Origin: Dermatophilus congolensis
Lineage (GTDB): Bacteria; Actinomycetota; Actinomycetes; Actinomycetales; Dermatophilaceae
Assembly (NCBI RefSeq): GCF_900447215.1
Contig: NZ_UFYA01000001.1
Coordinates: forward strand, 992,001 to 1,056,000
Direction of reading: 5' to 3'
DNA length: 64,000 bases
The position numbers and the translations under genes were made by a program. The notes under the pieces are model-generated. The model did no database searches. It saw only the letters and a program-made list of their open reading frames with translations, and had not been told where the DNA came from. Shown here piece by piece: positions 18,358-28,224 of the stretch. How positions within the stretch are numbered: the stretch's first letter is position 1; the number at the start of each line of letters is the position of its first letter.

Positions 18358-20043
18358 TCAGAGCAAATCGTGCAGCGCGGGCGAGACAAGCTCCAGCACA
18401 GCCTGACGCGCCTCAGCGGCGCTACGGGCCTGCAAAGCCGACTCAGCCATGTGACGGCACTCGTGCAGCTGATGCATGCGCAGCGCAGCCCGCACGGCCT
18501 TCACCCGGCCCGGGGCCATCGACAAGCTCGTGACACCAAGCCCAACCAAAACCAAAGCCATCAACGGGTCACCGCCGGCCTCACCACAAACACCTGTCTT
18601 CTTACCGCTTGCCAAACCGGCTTCACAGGTGCGCGCCACCAGTTCCAGCAATGCTGGCTGCCACGGGTCAAGAAGAGAAGAAAGCTCTCCCTGCATGCGG
18701 TCAGCGGCAAGGGTGTACTGCGACAAGTCGTTGGTGCCGATACTGACAAAGTCGACAACCTCAAACATGTGGCGAGCCCGAAGAGCAGCCGCAGGAATTT
18801 CAACCATGATGCCAACGCTGGGCAACCCATGAGCTCGTGCCCGCTTGGCGAACCATTCAGCCTCATCCACCGTGGCCACCATGGGAGCCATGACATGCAC
18901 GTCAGCCCCGGTAGCGCGGTGAGCGGCAGCCAAAGCCTGCAACTGTGTTTCCAGCAGGTCCACACGCGCCATCGACAACCGCAGACCTCGCCGACCTAGC
19001 GCAGGGTTCTCTTCTTCACCGAGGTCAGCAAACGCAAGCGGCTTGTCTGCGCCCGCGTCGAGCGTGCGGACCACAACACGGCGGTCACCGAAAGCGGTGA
19101 ACACATCGGTGTACGTAGCGGTCTGCTCCTCCAATGTGGGAGCGCAGTCACGCTCAAGGAACAAGAACTCCGTACGGAAAAGGCCAGAGCCCTCAAGGTC
19201 CTGCTCCGCGGCAGAACGTGCGTCCTCGATCGTGCCGATGTTGGCGAGAAGGGCAACTTTATGGTCATCCATCGTTGCGCCCGGGCCTCGGGAGCCCTCC
19301 AGAGCTCGTGCACGGCGGGTAGCGCGCTCAGCGAGCTGGGTCTGCTCCTCCAACGTGGGGGAGATGATGACTTCTCCTACTCCACCATCGAGGGCGATTT
19401 CCGTGCCGTCACTGACATCCAACACGCCTTTGACCTGCACTACGGCAGGGATGCCCAGCTGCGCAGCCAAGATCGCTGTGTGGCTGGTCGGGCCGCCCTC
19501 AGAAGTGACAATCCCCAACACAGTTCCGGGGGTGAGGGTGGCGGTTTCGGCAGGAGCCAAATCTGCGGCAACAAGTATGCAGGGGCGAACCAGCTCGGGA
19601 ATACCAGGTTCGTTTAAACCGCGCAGCCGGCAGATCACCCGATCCCGAACATCACGCAAGTCTGAGGTGCGCTCTGCCATGTAGCCGCCCAGGCTTTCGA
19701 ACATGGTGATGTAGTCGGCCACAGCGTCGTGAACAGCGCGAGTAAGGCCACTACCAGTTGCGAGCTTGCCCTCGATACCGGCGGCCAGGCCAGGGTCGCG
19801 GGCCATCATCGCCGTAGCTTCCAGGACAGGGCGGGCGCTTTCAGCGGCGTGGGCTACGCGTGCTTCCAACCCAGCTGCTGTTGCTTCGAGTGCTTCCCGC
19901 ACTGCGCGAGTGGCTTCAGCAACGTCAGTGGTGGGAGGCTCATCGGCATCAAAACCGGGGGCCGGTCGTACGGTGACGACCGGCCCCGAGGCGGTTCCTG
20001 CCGACACGCCGATCCCGGTAAGGATGCGGTGTGTCTCAGTCAT
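18358..20043 (-). CDS. ptsI: PTS enzyme I (phosphoenolpyruvate-protein phosphotransferase)
   Basis: First phosphotransfer of the sugar phosphotransferase system: PEP to enzyme I, then to HPr. Phosphorylated His188 lies in GGPTSHTAILA. The C-terminal PEP-binding half shows LFRTEFLFLERD, RTLDAGADKPL, GRRGLRLSM and the signature SIGTNDLSQY; the catalytic Cys region is GVCGEAGGDP. 561 aa, normal length. It begins 4 bases after the ptsH stop and ends the fructose operon. Confidence 0.96.
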   Translation of the reverse strand: MTETHRILTGIGVSAGTASGPVVTVRPAPGFDADEPPTTDVAEATRAVREALEATAAGLEARVAHAAESARPVLEATAMMARDPGLAAGIEGKLATGSGLTRAVHDAVADYITMFESLGGYMAERTSDLRDVRDRVICRLRGLNEPGIPELVRPCILVAADLAPAETATLTPGTVLGIVTSEGGPTSHTAILAAQLGIPAVVQVKGVLDVSDGTEIALDGGVGEVIISPTLEEQTQLAERATRRARALEGSRGPGATMDDHKVALLANIGTIEDARSAAEQDLEGSGLFRTEFLFLERDCAPTLEEQTATYTDVFTAFGDRRVVVRTLDAGADKPLAFADLGEEENPALGRRGLRLSMARVDLLETQLQALAAAHRATGADVHVMAPMVATVDEAEWFAKRARAHGLPSVGIMVEIPAAALRARHMFEVVDFVSIGTNDLSQYTLAADRMQGELSSLLDPWQPALLELVARTCEAGLASGKKTGVCGEAGGDPLMALVLVGLGVTSLSMAPGRVKAVRAALRMHQLHECRHMAESALQARSAAEARQAVLELVSPALHDLL

Positions 20044-20047
20044 TGAT

Positions 20048-20317
20048 TCACTCCGCGTCCAGGTCGCGGGCCAGGAGCGCGACGAGTTCGTCGAGCTTGG
20101 CCTCAGCGTCGGCGCCTTCGGCAGACAAGGTGACCTGCTCGCCGTGCTTGGCGCCCAGAGCCATCACGGCCAGGATGCTGCGAGCGTCGACGGGTTGGCC
20201 GCCCTCTTTAGCGATTGTCACGGGCAAGCCCGTAGCGGTAGCCGCCTGAACGAACAGGGAGGCGGGGCGTGCATGCAGCCCTACTGAAGAGGCGATCTCT
20301 ACGGTGCGGGTGGCCAT
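20048..20317 (-). CDS. ptsH: PTS phosphocarrier protein HPr
   Basis: An 89-residue phosphocarrier. His15 in SVGLHARPAS is the phosphate acceptor; Ser47 in VDARSILAVMAL occupies the regulatory serine region. The frame extends to 20350, but the ATG at 20317 has AAGGAGT 8 nt upstream and starts the domain. Shares the operon with ptsI and the fructose-specific components. Whether Ser47 is phosphorylated depends on an HPr kinase, which is generally absent in actinobacteria. Confidence 0.96.
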   Translation of the reverse strand: MATRTVEIASSVGLHARPASLFVQAATATGLPVTIAKEGGQPVDARSILAVMALGAKHGEQVTLSAEGADAEAKLDELVALLARDLDAE

Positions 20318-20380
20318 GTTTTGACTCCTTCGATGGTGCTTTCCGTCCAAGCCGGTTGGCCCGGGCAGTGTATGGAATGC

Positions 20381-21907
20381 CTAGAGGGCAGGTGTTGCAG
20401 CAGAGACTGTGGGGCGCGCTGCGTGGCTTTTAAGGAGAACCACGAGGGCGCCGGTGACAATCATGCCGACAACAACGGCAAGGACAAACATGAGTGCGTT
20501 ACCGATAAGAGGTGTGACCCACACACCGCCGTGCGGAGCGCGTAATGTGCATCCAAATGCCATGACGAGGGCGCCGGTAACTGCAGAACCCGCCATCGAA
20601 GAAGCGATAACGCGGATCGGGTCAGCCGCGGCGAACGGGATGGCCCCTTCGGAAATAAACGAAAAACCGAGAAGCCATGCAGCTCTACCGTTTTCACGCT
20701 CAGGTTCGGTGAACAGTCCGGGGCGTATCGAGGTGGCCAATGCAAGCCCAAGAGGTGCAACCATCCCTGCAGCCATCGTGGCAGCCATGATGACCAGTTG
20801 AGGGGCTTGCATGTTGGTTCCAGCAGCCGCCAGACCAGTTGTTGCGAAAGTGTAGGCCGCTTTATTTACTGGGCCACCAAGATCGAAGCCCATCATCAGT
20901 CCAAGGATCGCGCCCAGCAGGATCGCGCTAGAACCGGTCATGCCGTTAAGTGCGCCGGTGAGACCATCCATGAGGGCCTTAATAGGACGCCCGAGAACAA
21001 GAATCATCGCCGCGGCGGTGATCAGCGTCGACAACAGCGGGATGACAACAACAGGCATGACACCGCGCACACCCTTGTGAACTTTCCAACTGCTAATCCA
21101 ACGTGCAATGAACCCACCGATGAAACCGGTGATGATGCCACCGATGAAGCCAGCGCCGAGAGTAACGGCAATAGATCCGCCGACGATCCCCGGGACCAGG
21201 CCTGGGCGGTCGGCGATGCCGTAGGCGATGTACCCGGACAGGATTGGCACAAGGAACCCGAACGAAGCTGCGCCAATGAGGAAAAGCAGTGCTGCCCAGT
21301 GCATGCCATTGGCCGGGTTGAAATCGGCCATGAGGTTAACAGTGTCGGGCTTGCTTTCAAGAGCAAAGTTTTTGGTGACGTCGATAGCGCCGGTTTGTCC
21401 GCCGAAAACCTGCGCGAGCATGAATCCTAGGGCGATGAGGATGCCACCCGCAGCGACGAACGGAATCATGTGGGATACGCCAGTCATGAGCCATTGACGA
21501 ACCTTGGTGCCTGCACCAACTCGCTCAGGTTCTGCCGATGGGGTTGCAGGCTGATTCGTGGAGGTCTCTGGGGTGGTCGATGCAGGGGCAGCAGTGCTGT
21601 TCTGCTCGGCTTTGGCTGCAGCTGCGGCGATGAGAGCCTCGGCGTCGCTAATACCTTTTTTGACGCCCACGTCGATGGTGGGTTTACCCGCGAAACGTGC
21701 GATGTCTTTCACTTCGAGGTCGTGGGCGAAAATGACAGCGTCTGCTTCGGCGATTTGTTCTGCAGTGAGGGGTTCAGAGCCCGCTGACCCTTGGGTTTCC
21801 ACGAGCATGGTGTGACCAGCTGCTTTAGCGGCTTGTTCAAGGGCCTCAGCGGCCATGTAGGTGTGGGCGATGCCGGTGGGGCAGGAGGTCACTCCGACGA
21901 ATTTCAT
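20381..21907 (-). CDS. fruA: Fructose PTS transporter, EIIBC
   Basis: Membrane permease that imports fructose and phosphorylates it to fructose-1-phosphate. EIIB domain at residues 1-100 (phospho-Cys9 in VTSCPTGIAHTYMAAEAL), a low-complexity Ala/Thr/Pro linker to about residue 130, then an EIIC domain with about eight to nine membrane segments. The substrate motif region FSFISEGAIPFAAADP and GGPVNKAAYTF are typical of the fructose family. 508 aa. The ATG overlaps the EIIA stop as ATGA, so the two are translationally coupled. Confidence 0.95.
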   Translation of the reverse strand: MKFVGVTSCPTGIAHTYMAAEALEQAAKAAGHTMLVETQGSAGSEPLTAEQIAEADAVIFAHDLEVKDIARFAGKPTIDVGVKKGISDAEALIAAAAAKAEQNSTAAPASTTPETSTNQPATPSAEPERVGAGTKVRQWLMTGVSHMIPFVAAGGILIALGFMLAQVFGGQTGAIDVTKNFALESKPDTVNLMADFNPANGMHWAALLFLIGAASFGFLVPILSGYIAYGIADRPGLVPGIVGGSIAVTLGAGFIGGIITGFIGGFIARWISSWKVHKGVRGVMPVVVIPLLSTLITAAAMILVLGRPIKALMDGLTGALNGMTGSSAILLGAILGLMMGFDLGGPVNKAAYTFATTGLAAAGTNMQAPQLVIMAATMAAGMVAPLGLALATSIRPGLFTEPERENGRAAWLLGFSFISEGAIPFAAADPIRVIASSMAGSAVTGALVMAFGCTLRAPHGGVWVTPLIGNALMFVLAVVVGMIVTGALVVLLKSHAARPTVSAATPAL

Positions 21908-22350
21908 GCGGTCACCGCCGCGGTAATGACCTCGACGACCTGCTCGGTACTGCTGGCCTCGCGGAGGTTGTTTTTGAACTCGTTGTTCATGAGTTTGCGG
22001 GCAAGTTTGGCCAGGATGGCCATGTGGGCGTCATCGCCGCCGTCGGGGGCTGCGATGAGGAAAATGAGGTGGGCAGGGCCGTCTTCGGCGCCCCAGTCGA
22101 TCCCCTCGGCACAGCGACCGAAGGCAAGGGAGGGCTCGGAGACGGTGTTGCTGCGGCAGTGCGGGATTCCGATACCGCCGGGAAGACCGGTAGCCATTTG
22201 AGCCTCTCGAGCTTCAACGTCGGTGATGAATTGCTCGAGGTCGCTGACGCGTCCGGTGGAGACGAGTGTTTCAGCCAGGGTGCGGGTGGCGGTGGCGCGG
22301 TCGGTGGCGGGTAGGTCGAGGATGACGTGTTCGGTGCGAATGATGGACAA
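21904..22350 (-). CDS. fruB: Fructose PTS EIIA component
   Basis: Transfers phosphate from HPr to EIIB. The active His64 is in GGIGIPHCRSNTV. 148 aa, single EIIA-fru domain. TTG start supported by AAAGGAGT about 5 nt upstream; no ATG or GTG alternative gives the normal N-terminus. In many bacteria EIIA is fused to EIIBC or to HPr; here it is a separate gene overlapping the EIIBC start. The symbol is by analogy only. Confidence 0.93.
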   Translation of the reverse strand: MSIIRTEHVILDLPATDRATATRTLAETLVSTGRVSDLEQFITDVEAREAQMATGLPGGIGIPHCRSNTVSEPSLAFGRCAEGIDWGAEDGPAHLIFLIAAPDGGDDAHMAILAKLARKLMNNEFKNNLREASSTEQVVEVITAAVTA

Positions 22351-22400
22351 GACGAACTCCTTTGGTCGCTTTTTCGTACCCGATGTTGTCGGGTGTGTTG

Positions 22401-23351
22401 TCAGTCTGTAAGGGGAAGGGATAGGTCGGGACTGTCGGTCAAGACGGCCTGGATTGCCGCGACCTGCTCGGGGGTAGGTACTTCGCTACCTGGAAGCGCA
22501 ACCGCAGCTGCGCCGAAGGCAACAGCACGTAGTAAAGCTTCTGGTCCGGGCAGGCCTTCACTTGTGGCGAGGAGGAACCCGGCAAGGGTGCAGTCACCAG
22601 CAGCGACCGTGGACACAGGGTGCTCAATATGGGCGCTGGCGTGGGTAAGGCTGTTGGCGGTGATGTATGCGGCGCCGTCTTTGCCCAGAGAAACAAGCAC
22701 TGAACCGACACCGGAGTGAATGAGGCTACGGGCTGCAGTGACGACACTACCCAGATCGGGAAGGTCTTTGCCGATGAGCTCGCTGAGTTCTATTCGGTTG
22801 GGTTTGATGAGGTCAGGGCCAGCGTTGATGGCGGAAGCCAGAGCAGGGCCAGAGGAGTCAATCGCGATTTTCCCCCCTTTGGCATGGATGCGGTCGGTGA
22901 GCTGAGCGTAGATGTCTTCGGGCATTCCTGGTGGAAGGCTGCCGCAGGCTGCTACCCAGGTAACGCTGTGGTCATATGCGTTTTCGACGGTGGTTAAGAG
23001 TTCTTCGAGTTCGTGGTCGCTCAGGTGCGGGCCTGTTTCGTTGATTTTGGTGGTGCTGCCGTCTGGCTCCGCCAGGGCGATATTGGCTCGGATGCCTTCG
23101 CTGATGGGGACGGTGGCTACGGGGCATCGGGCCTCGGCGAGGAGGTCGGCCATGATTTTTCCGTAGGGGCCACCCAGGGGAAGGACTGCGCAGGTGGGTG
23201 CGCCGTGGGCCGAAACAGCGCGCGAGACGTTCAGCCCTTTGCCGCCAGGGTCCATGCGAGTTCCAGTGGCACGGTGGACTGTTCCGTGGCCGAGGTAGTC
23301 CACGGAAATAGTGCGGTCGACACTGGGGTTAGGGGTCAGGGTGAGGATCAT
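22401..23351 (-). CDS. fruK: 1-phosphofructokinase
   Basis: Phosphorylates fructose-1-phosphate to fructose-1,6-bisphosphate, the step after FruAB transport. PfkB-family marks: TLTPNPSVDRTI at the start, DPGGKGLNVSRA, and the catalytic Asp253 in TVAAGDCTLAGFL (the usual first Gly of GAGD is Ala). 316 aa. The start overlaps the fruR stop as ATGA. Confidence 0.95.
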   Translation of the reverse strand: MILTLTPNPSVDRTISVDYLGHGTVHRATGTRMDPGGKGLNVSRAVSAHGAPTCAVLPLGGPYGKIMADLLAEARCPVATVPISEGIRANIALAEPDGSTTKINETGPHLSDHELEELLTTVENAYDHSVTWVAACGSLPPGMPEDIYAQLTDRIHAKGGKIAIDSSGPALASAINAGPDLIKPNRIELSELIGKDLPDLGSVVTAARSLIHSGVGSVLVSLGKDGAAYITANSLTHASAHIEHPVSTVAAGDCTLAGFLLATSEGLPGPEALLRAVAFGAAAVALPGSEVPTPEQVAAIQAVLTDSPDLSLPLTD

Positions 23352-24109
23352 GCGACGAGAACCTCTGGTCCTAGTGAGCGGATTTCGTTGGCCATGTCAG
23401 CGTCGATGCCGCCGTCAGTGATGATGGTGTCGACGTCGGAGAAGTCGGCGAATTTGGAGAAGTGAGCGTCGCCGAATTTGCTGCTGTCGGCCAGAACGAT
23501 AACCCGCCCTGCCGCGGCGATCATGGCTCGTTTCATCGCTGCTTCGGATTGGTCTGGAGTGGTGAAGCCTGTTTCGACGGAGATGCCGTTGGTTCCCATG
23601 AAGGCGACATCGACGTGTACTTCTTCCAGTGCGCGTAGCCCCCAGGTGCCGATGCTCGCGTCGGTGCGGGAGCGGACAGCGCCGCCAAGAATATGTAGTT
23701 GCAGGTCGTGACGTCGGGCGATGACTTCAGCGACAGGTAGAGAGTTAGTGAGGACGTTGAGGTCCAGGCCACGGGGGATGTCGTGAGCGATGCCGATGGT
23801 GGTGGTTCCGGCGTCGAGGAGGATGGATCCAGCGTTGGGGATACAGGAGAGCGCGGCAGCTGCGATACGGCGTTTTTCGGGTGCGTGTTGCTCGAGTCGG
23901 ACTGCTGAAGAAGGCTCAAAGTCGAGTTTTTCCACGGCGACGGCGCCGCCGTGGACACGACGGATGAGTCCCTTGCGTTCGAGTTGTGTGAGGTCTCTTC
24001 GTACTGTTTCTGGAGTGACTCCGAGTTGTTCGGCCAGGGCAGTGACCTCTACCCGTGTGGCTTGACGTGCGCTTTCAACGATTTGCGCATGGCGCTCGAA
24101 CTGATGCAT
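23348..24109 (-). CDS. fruR: DeoR-family regulator of the fructose operon
   Basis: Probable repressor released by a phosphorylated sugar, as is usual for DeoR proteins. N-terminal helix-turn-helix: VTALAEQLGVTPETVRRDLTQLERKGLIRRVHGGA. The C-terminal sugar-binding domain has LLDAGTTTIGIA and FMGTNGIS. 253 aa. First gene of the operon, coupled to fruK; it likely controls its own promoter in the 226-base region upstream. Confidence 0.92.
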   Translation of the reverse strand: MHQFERHAQIVESARQATRVEVTALAEQLGVTPETVRRDLTQLERKGLIRRVHGGAVAVEKLDFEPSSAVRLEQHAPEKRRIAAAALSCIPNAGSILLDAGTTTIGIAHDIPRGLDLNVLTNSLPVAEVIARRHDLQLHILGGAVRSRTDASIGTWGLRALEEVHVDVAFMGTNGISVETGFTTPDQSEAAMKRAMIAAAGRVIVLADSSKFGDAHFSKFADFSDVDTIITDGGIDADMANEIRSLGPEVLVA

Positions 24110-24335
24110 CGACTCTCCCGACGTTGGATGGTCGCAACATTAGCGGAGCAAAACAGACATAAACAAGCCGTTTCGCAGGCCCGGTTAAAGCATGAACACG
24201 GATGCGTTTTCCTTGCATCTCTCTGAGATGAGACTTATTTCTGCAGCTTAGAGAGGATTCGGGGTAGTTTTTCCGGTTTTCCATCTCTGCTGTGGGCTGA
24301 TGCCCGCTTGCCTGTAGCTGTTTCTGTTATGCAAC
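24110..24335. other. Promoter region of the fructose operon
   Basis: Spacer between fruR and the tetR gene, both on the minus strand. Bases 24140-24175 are AT-richer and likely hold the fruR promoter. A CTCTCTGAG/CTTAGAGAG inverted repeat (24219-24255, one mismatch) may terminate tetR transcription. No operator was identified with confidence. Confidence 0.4.
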
Positions 24336-24986
24336 TCACTCGGCGTAAGTGGGTTCGGGAGTTTGGGTCGTGGATGGCAAGGCCTCAACGGGGCGGGTCA
24401 TGTGCGTCAAGGTGGTGACCAGTAAGCGCCGGAGCATGTTGGGTGGGGCACCGCGCAGCAGTGAAGCACGGATGGCGCGTTCAAAGACGCCGCTGAGTAC
24501 TTCGGTGAGGTCACTGGGGTCAATGAGAGGTTCACGGCCAAGACTGGCTAACCCTTGCGACACCAATCGCGCTGTGCGCTCGTTAAAATCAGTGCTCCAG
24601 CGGCCAAATGTGCCGCCGGGATCTCCGCGGCGGATAGCAAGTAAAGCTAATTCGTTCATCATCGTGAAATATTCCGGGCCCATCGGATGAGAGGCCAAGA
24701 AAGCGTCGACAACGCCGCTGAAATCGGCAGTGGGGCAAACGGTGGCATTCTCGATTGCCTGAGCGATCGATTCGCTGCGGGCAATGAGCACTTCAACGAT
24801 CAGCTCATCTTTGTCGGAAAAGTTGGAGTAGAAAGCTCCGCGCGTGAACCCGGCCTCCTCGGCGATTTGCTCAACAGTGGTAGCGATGACGCCGTTGCGA
24901 ACAAAAAGAGTGGTGGCCGCCTCGACGAGGCGCGCGCGGGTGCGGGCACGACGAGGCGAGATTGTCATGCCGTGCGAGTTATTCAT
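24336..24986 (-). CDS. TetR-family repressor of the divergent MMPL/Pip transport genes
   Basis: 216 residues with an N-terminal TetR helix-turn-helix: RARLVEAATTLFVRNG, then TVEQIAEEAGFTRGAFYSNF, and SDKDELIVEVL. The C-terminal ligand domain is not specific. The frame opens at 25085, but ATG 24986 has AGGAG 8 nt upstream. It is divergent from the MMPL-ATPase gene with a tandem operator-like repeat between them, so it probably represses that operon and itself in response to a membrane-active or toxic ligand. Confidence 0.88.
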   Translation of the reverse strand: MNNSHGMTISPRRARTRARLVEAATTLFVRNGVIATTVEQIAEEAGFTRGAFYSNFSDKDELIVEVLIARSESIAQAIENATVCPTADFSGVVDAFLASHPMGPEYFTMMNELALLAIRRGDPGGTFGRWSTDFNERTARLVSQGLASLGREPLIDPSDLTEVLSGVFERAIRASLLRGAPPNMLRRLLVTTLTHMTRPVEALPSTTQTPEPTYAE

Positions 24987-25091
24987 GCGGTTGTCTCCTG
25001 GGTCGATGGGGGAGCGGGGGTGCATCGACAAGGATGGGCGAATGTGAGCTGAAGGTGCACACCAGTGGCATTGCCGACACCCCACCTAAAG

Positions 25092-25124
25092 GATACATTC
25101 ATGTATTGAGTACATTTGTGTATC
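25092..25124. promoter_or_regulatory. Tandem ATACATTNNTGTAT operator for the TetR regulator
   Basis: Two 14-base half-symmetric units, ATACATTCATGTAT (25093-25106) and GTACATTTGTGTAT (25110-25123), 17 bases apart start to start; together they form a 33-base pseudo-palindrome (12 of 16 half-site positions match). Position between the divergent tetR and transporter genes fits a TetR binding site. Confidence 0.7.
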
Positions 25125-25218
25125 GAACTGTGAGGTGGGCAGTGACCTACCTCACCGCGGCCCCACACATCACGCCCGCACCCCGCTGACCATCACACCC
25201 TCAGGAGAGTGACTGCCT

Positions 25219-28200
25219 GTGTCATCAGCCCTCTACACGCTCGGACGCTGGTGCCACCAACACCGCCGCCACGTCCTCGCCACCTGGCTGCTAGCACTCA
25301 CCCTCATCGCATCCCTCGCCGTTGCGATAGGAACAGGCACCAAAGAGGAATACCGCGTACCTAACAGCGAATCCCAAGAAGCACTCGACTACATCAAAGG
25401 CACCTTCCCCGAAATCTCCGGCACCTCTGCCCAAATCATTGTCATCGCACCCAACGGGCGCACCATCACCGACCGCGCCATTCGCACCGACATCGAAAAC
25501 AGCATCAAACGCATCGAAAACATCGACAGCGTCAAAGCCGTTACCAACCCCTACGACAAGAACGTCTCCGGCTCACTATCCGCAGACAACCGCGCCGCCC
25601 TCATCAACATCCAATTCACCGGCGACTTCTTCTCCATCACCGACACCACCCGCGACACCCTCACTAACGAAGCAAACACCCTCACCCACAACGGCACCCG
25701 CGCCGTCGCCGGCGGAGCCATCTACAACAACGCCGTCCCCACCATGAGCTGGACCGAAGGCATCGGGCTCATCCTGTCCTCACTAGTCCTACTCATCTTC
25801 TTCCGCGCCATCCGCGCCACTGCCGCCCCCATCGTGTCTGCACTCCTAGGTGCAGGCGTCTCCCTCGCCCTCCTCTTCCTCGCTACCAGCATCACCGTCC
25901 TGACCGGCACCACCCCCATGCTCGCCCTCATGATCGGCATGGCCGTCGGCATCGACTACTCCCTGTTCCTCCTAGCACGCCACCGCGAAAACCTCCTAGA
26001 AGGCATCGACCCGGCCGAATCCGCAGCCCGCGCCACCGCCACCGCCGGATCCGCTGTCCTCTTCGCCGGATTCACTGTCATCACCGCCCTGGCAGGACTT
26101 AGCGTCGTAGGCCTACCCTTCCTCACCACCATGGGTATCGGCTCAGCCATCGCCGTAGCCATCGCCGTAGCCGCCGCCCTAACCATCAGCCCAGCCCTCA
26201 TGTCACTACTGGGCCGAAACATCCTCGCCCACCGTCAGCGCACCAACCCGCCCAGACACGCCACCACCGGCCCCCGATGGGCACACATCTGGATCCGCAC
26301 CGTCACCCGCTTCCCCCTCCTGACCATCATCGTCCTCACCAGCTCACTCATCTTTGCCTCTATCCCCGCCCGCCACCTCGAACTCGCCCTACCTGACGCC
26401 GGCACCACCAACCCCGGCACCAACGCCCGACTCGCCTACGACCTCACCGCTGAGCACTTCGGCCCTGGCGCCAACGGCCCCCTCCTCGTCGTCGCCGACA
26501 TCGTCAAATCAGAACGCCCCCGCGAACTCATGGACGACCTCAAAAAAGAAGTCGCCTCCATTCCCGGCATCCACCACGTCTCCCTGGCCACACCCAACCG
26601 CAACGCCGACACCGGCGTCGTCATCGCCATCCCCACCACCGCCCCCAGCGACCCCGCCACCACCCAACTCGTCCACGAAATCCGCAACCGCGCCACCACC
26701 TGGGAAAAACGCTACGACACCACCCTGTCTGTCACCGGCGCCACCGCAGCACAAATCGACATCTCCGAAATGCTCGGAAAAGCACTCATCCCATTCGCCC
26801 TCGTCGTCATGGGGCTGTGCCTACTCCTACTGCTCATCGTCTTCCGCTCCGTCCTGGTCCCCCTGACCGCCACCCTCGGATTTCTCCTATCCGTCTTGAC
26901 CGCCTTCGGCGCCGTAGCCGCCGTCTACTCCTGGGGCTGGCTCGCCGAACCCCTCTCCGTCAGCCGCCTAGGCCCAGTTATCAGCTTCATGCCCATCATC
27001 CTGATGGGTGTCCTATTCGGACTCGCCATGGACTACCAGATGTTCATCGTGTCCCGCATGCACGAGCACTACAGCCACAACGGTGACCCCGACAGCGCCG
27101 TCGAAAACGGATTCGCTGCAGCAGCCCCCGTTGTCACCGCAGCAGCAGTCATCATGGTCGGCATCTTCGCCGCCTTCGTCCCCCACGGGAGCGCCACTAT
27201 CAAACCCATCGCACTGGGCCTAGCCGTCGGCGTCTTCGTCGACGCCTTCATCGTCCGCATGGCCATCGTCCCCGCCGCACTCAAACTCTTCGGACACGGA
27301 GCCTGGTGGCTCCCCACCAAACTCGCCACCCACCTACCTGCCATCGACGTAGAAGGCACCGGAGTTATGCGCCAGATCTCAGCCCAAAAAACCGCCAACC
27401 GCCACCCACAACGCATCGTCCACGCCACAGAACTCGCCGTTACAGGAGCACGAGGCACCGTCTTCTCCCACCTCGACCTCACCCTCAACGACGGACAACT
27501 CGCCATCCTAGCCGGCCCCGAAGGATCCGGAAAAACAACCGCTCTACTCACCCTCGCTGGCCGCATCTACCCCAGCTACGGAGACCTCACCGTCGGCGGG
27601 CACGTCATGCCCGAACACTCCGGCACCATCCAACACCTCGCATCCCTGGCCGAAATAAGCGGCGTCAACCCCCTCGAAAATGACCTCAGCGTCAAACAAA
27701 ACATTGCCGAAACACTTTCCACTCGCACCCTCATGCCATGGGCTCGACGCCGTGACATCGACATCGTCATCGACAGCCTCAACCACCTCATTACGTACGC
27801 CCTCGACACCGCCGATCTACCCCTAGAGCCCAGAGCAGGAAGCAGTTATCTCGTCCACCGCGACACACTCGTCCGCGACCTTCCACGCCTGAGCCGCATG
27901 CTCCTGGGTATCGTCCTAGCCACCATCGGACGGCCACCATTCATCCTCATTGACGACATTGACACCCTCCGCACCATCGCCGAACGCCGCGGAGCCTGGG
28001 CTGCTATCGGCCTGCTCCTGCGCGAACGCGACACCCCCCTAGCTATCCTCACCGCCTGCCAAGACCCATTCCCGACCAACGAACTCACCACACTCACCGG
28101 CCTATCCGAAACCGATATCACCCACATCGACATCGCCCACCCCATCCACCAAACAGACACACCCACCACCTCCGAAGAAACAGTTACCCAGCAGCCGGCC

Positions 28201-28224
28201 ACCGCATCGAAAGCACACAACTGA
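25219..28224 (+). CDS. MMPL/RND-family transporter fused to a C-terminal ABC-type ATPase domain
   Basis: 1001-residue inner-membrane protein. Residues about 1-720 are an MMPL transporter: one N-terminal membrane segment, an extracytoplasmic domain, then five to six segments including GIDYSLFLLARHREN; the pattern repeats with GLAMDYQMFIVSRMHE. Such proteins export lipids or toxic compounds. Residues about 735-960 resemble an ABC nucleotide-binding domain: Walker A GPEGSGKTT (766-774), Walker B FILIDDID (908-915). The LSGGQ signature is replaced by something like DLPRLSR, so ATP hydrolysis is uncertain. GTG start with AGGAGA 10 nt upstream. Its stop overlaps the next ATG by one base (TGATG). 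Very C-rich third codon positions. Confidence 0.88.
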   Translation: MSSALYTLGRWCHQHRRHVLATWLLALTLIASLAVAIGTGTKEEYRVPNSESQEALDYIKGTFPEISGTSAQIIVIAPNGRTITDRAIRTDIENSIKRIENIDSVKAVTNPYDKNVSGSLSADNRAALINIQFTGDFFSITDTTRDTLTNEANTLTHNGTRAVAGGAIYNNAVPTMSWTEGIGLILSSLVLLIFFRAIRATAAPIVSALLGAGVSLALLFLATSITVLTGTTPMLALMIGMAVGIDYSLFLLARHRENLLEGIDPAESAARATATAGSAVLFAGFTVITALAGLSVVGLPFLTTMGIGSAIAVAIAVAAALTISPALMSLLGRNILAHRQRTNPPRHATTGPRWAHIWIRTVTRFPLLTIIVLTSSLIFASIPARHLELALPDAGTTNPGTNARLAYDLTAEHFGPGANGPLLVVADIVKSERPRELMDDLKKEVASIPGIHHVSLATPNRNADTGVVIAIPTTAPSDPATTQLVHEIRNRATTWEKRYDTTLSVTGATAAQIDISEMLGKALIPFALVVMGLCLLLLLIVFRSVLVPLTATLGFLLSVLTAFGAVAAVYSWGWLAEPLSVSRLGPVISFMPIILMGVLFGLAMDYQMFIVSRMHEHYSHNGDPDSAVENGFAAAAPVVTAAAVIMVGIFAAFVPHGSATIKPIALGLAVGVFVDAFIVRMAIVPAALKLFGHGAWWLPTKLATHLPAIDVEGTGVMRQISAQKTANRHPQRIVHATELAVTGARGTVFSHLDLTLNDGQLAILAGPEGSGKTTALLTLAGRIYPSYGDLTVGGHVMPEHSGTIQHLASLAEISGVNPLENDLSVKQNIAETLSTRTLMPWARRRDIDIVIDSLNHLITYALDTADLPLEPRAGSSYLVHRDTLVRDLPRLSRMLLGIVLATIGRPPFILIDDIDTLRTIAERRGAWAAIGLLLRERDTPLAILTACQDPFPTNELTTLTGLSETDITHIDIAHPIHQTDTPTTSEETVTQQPATASKAHN

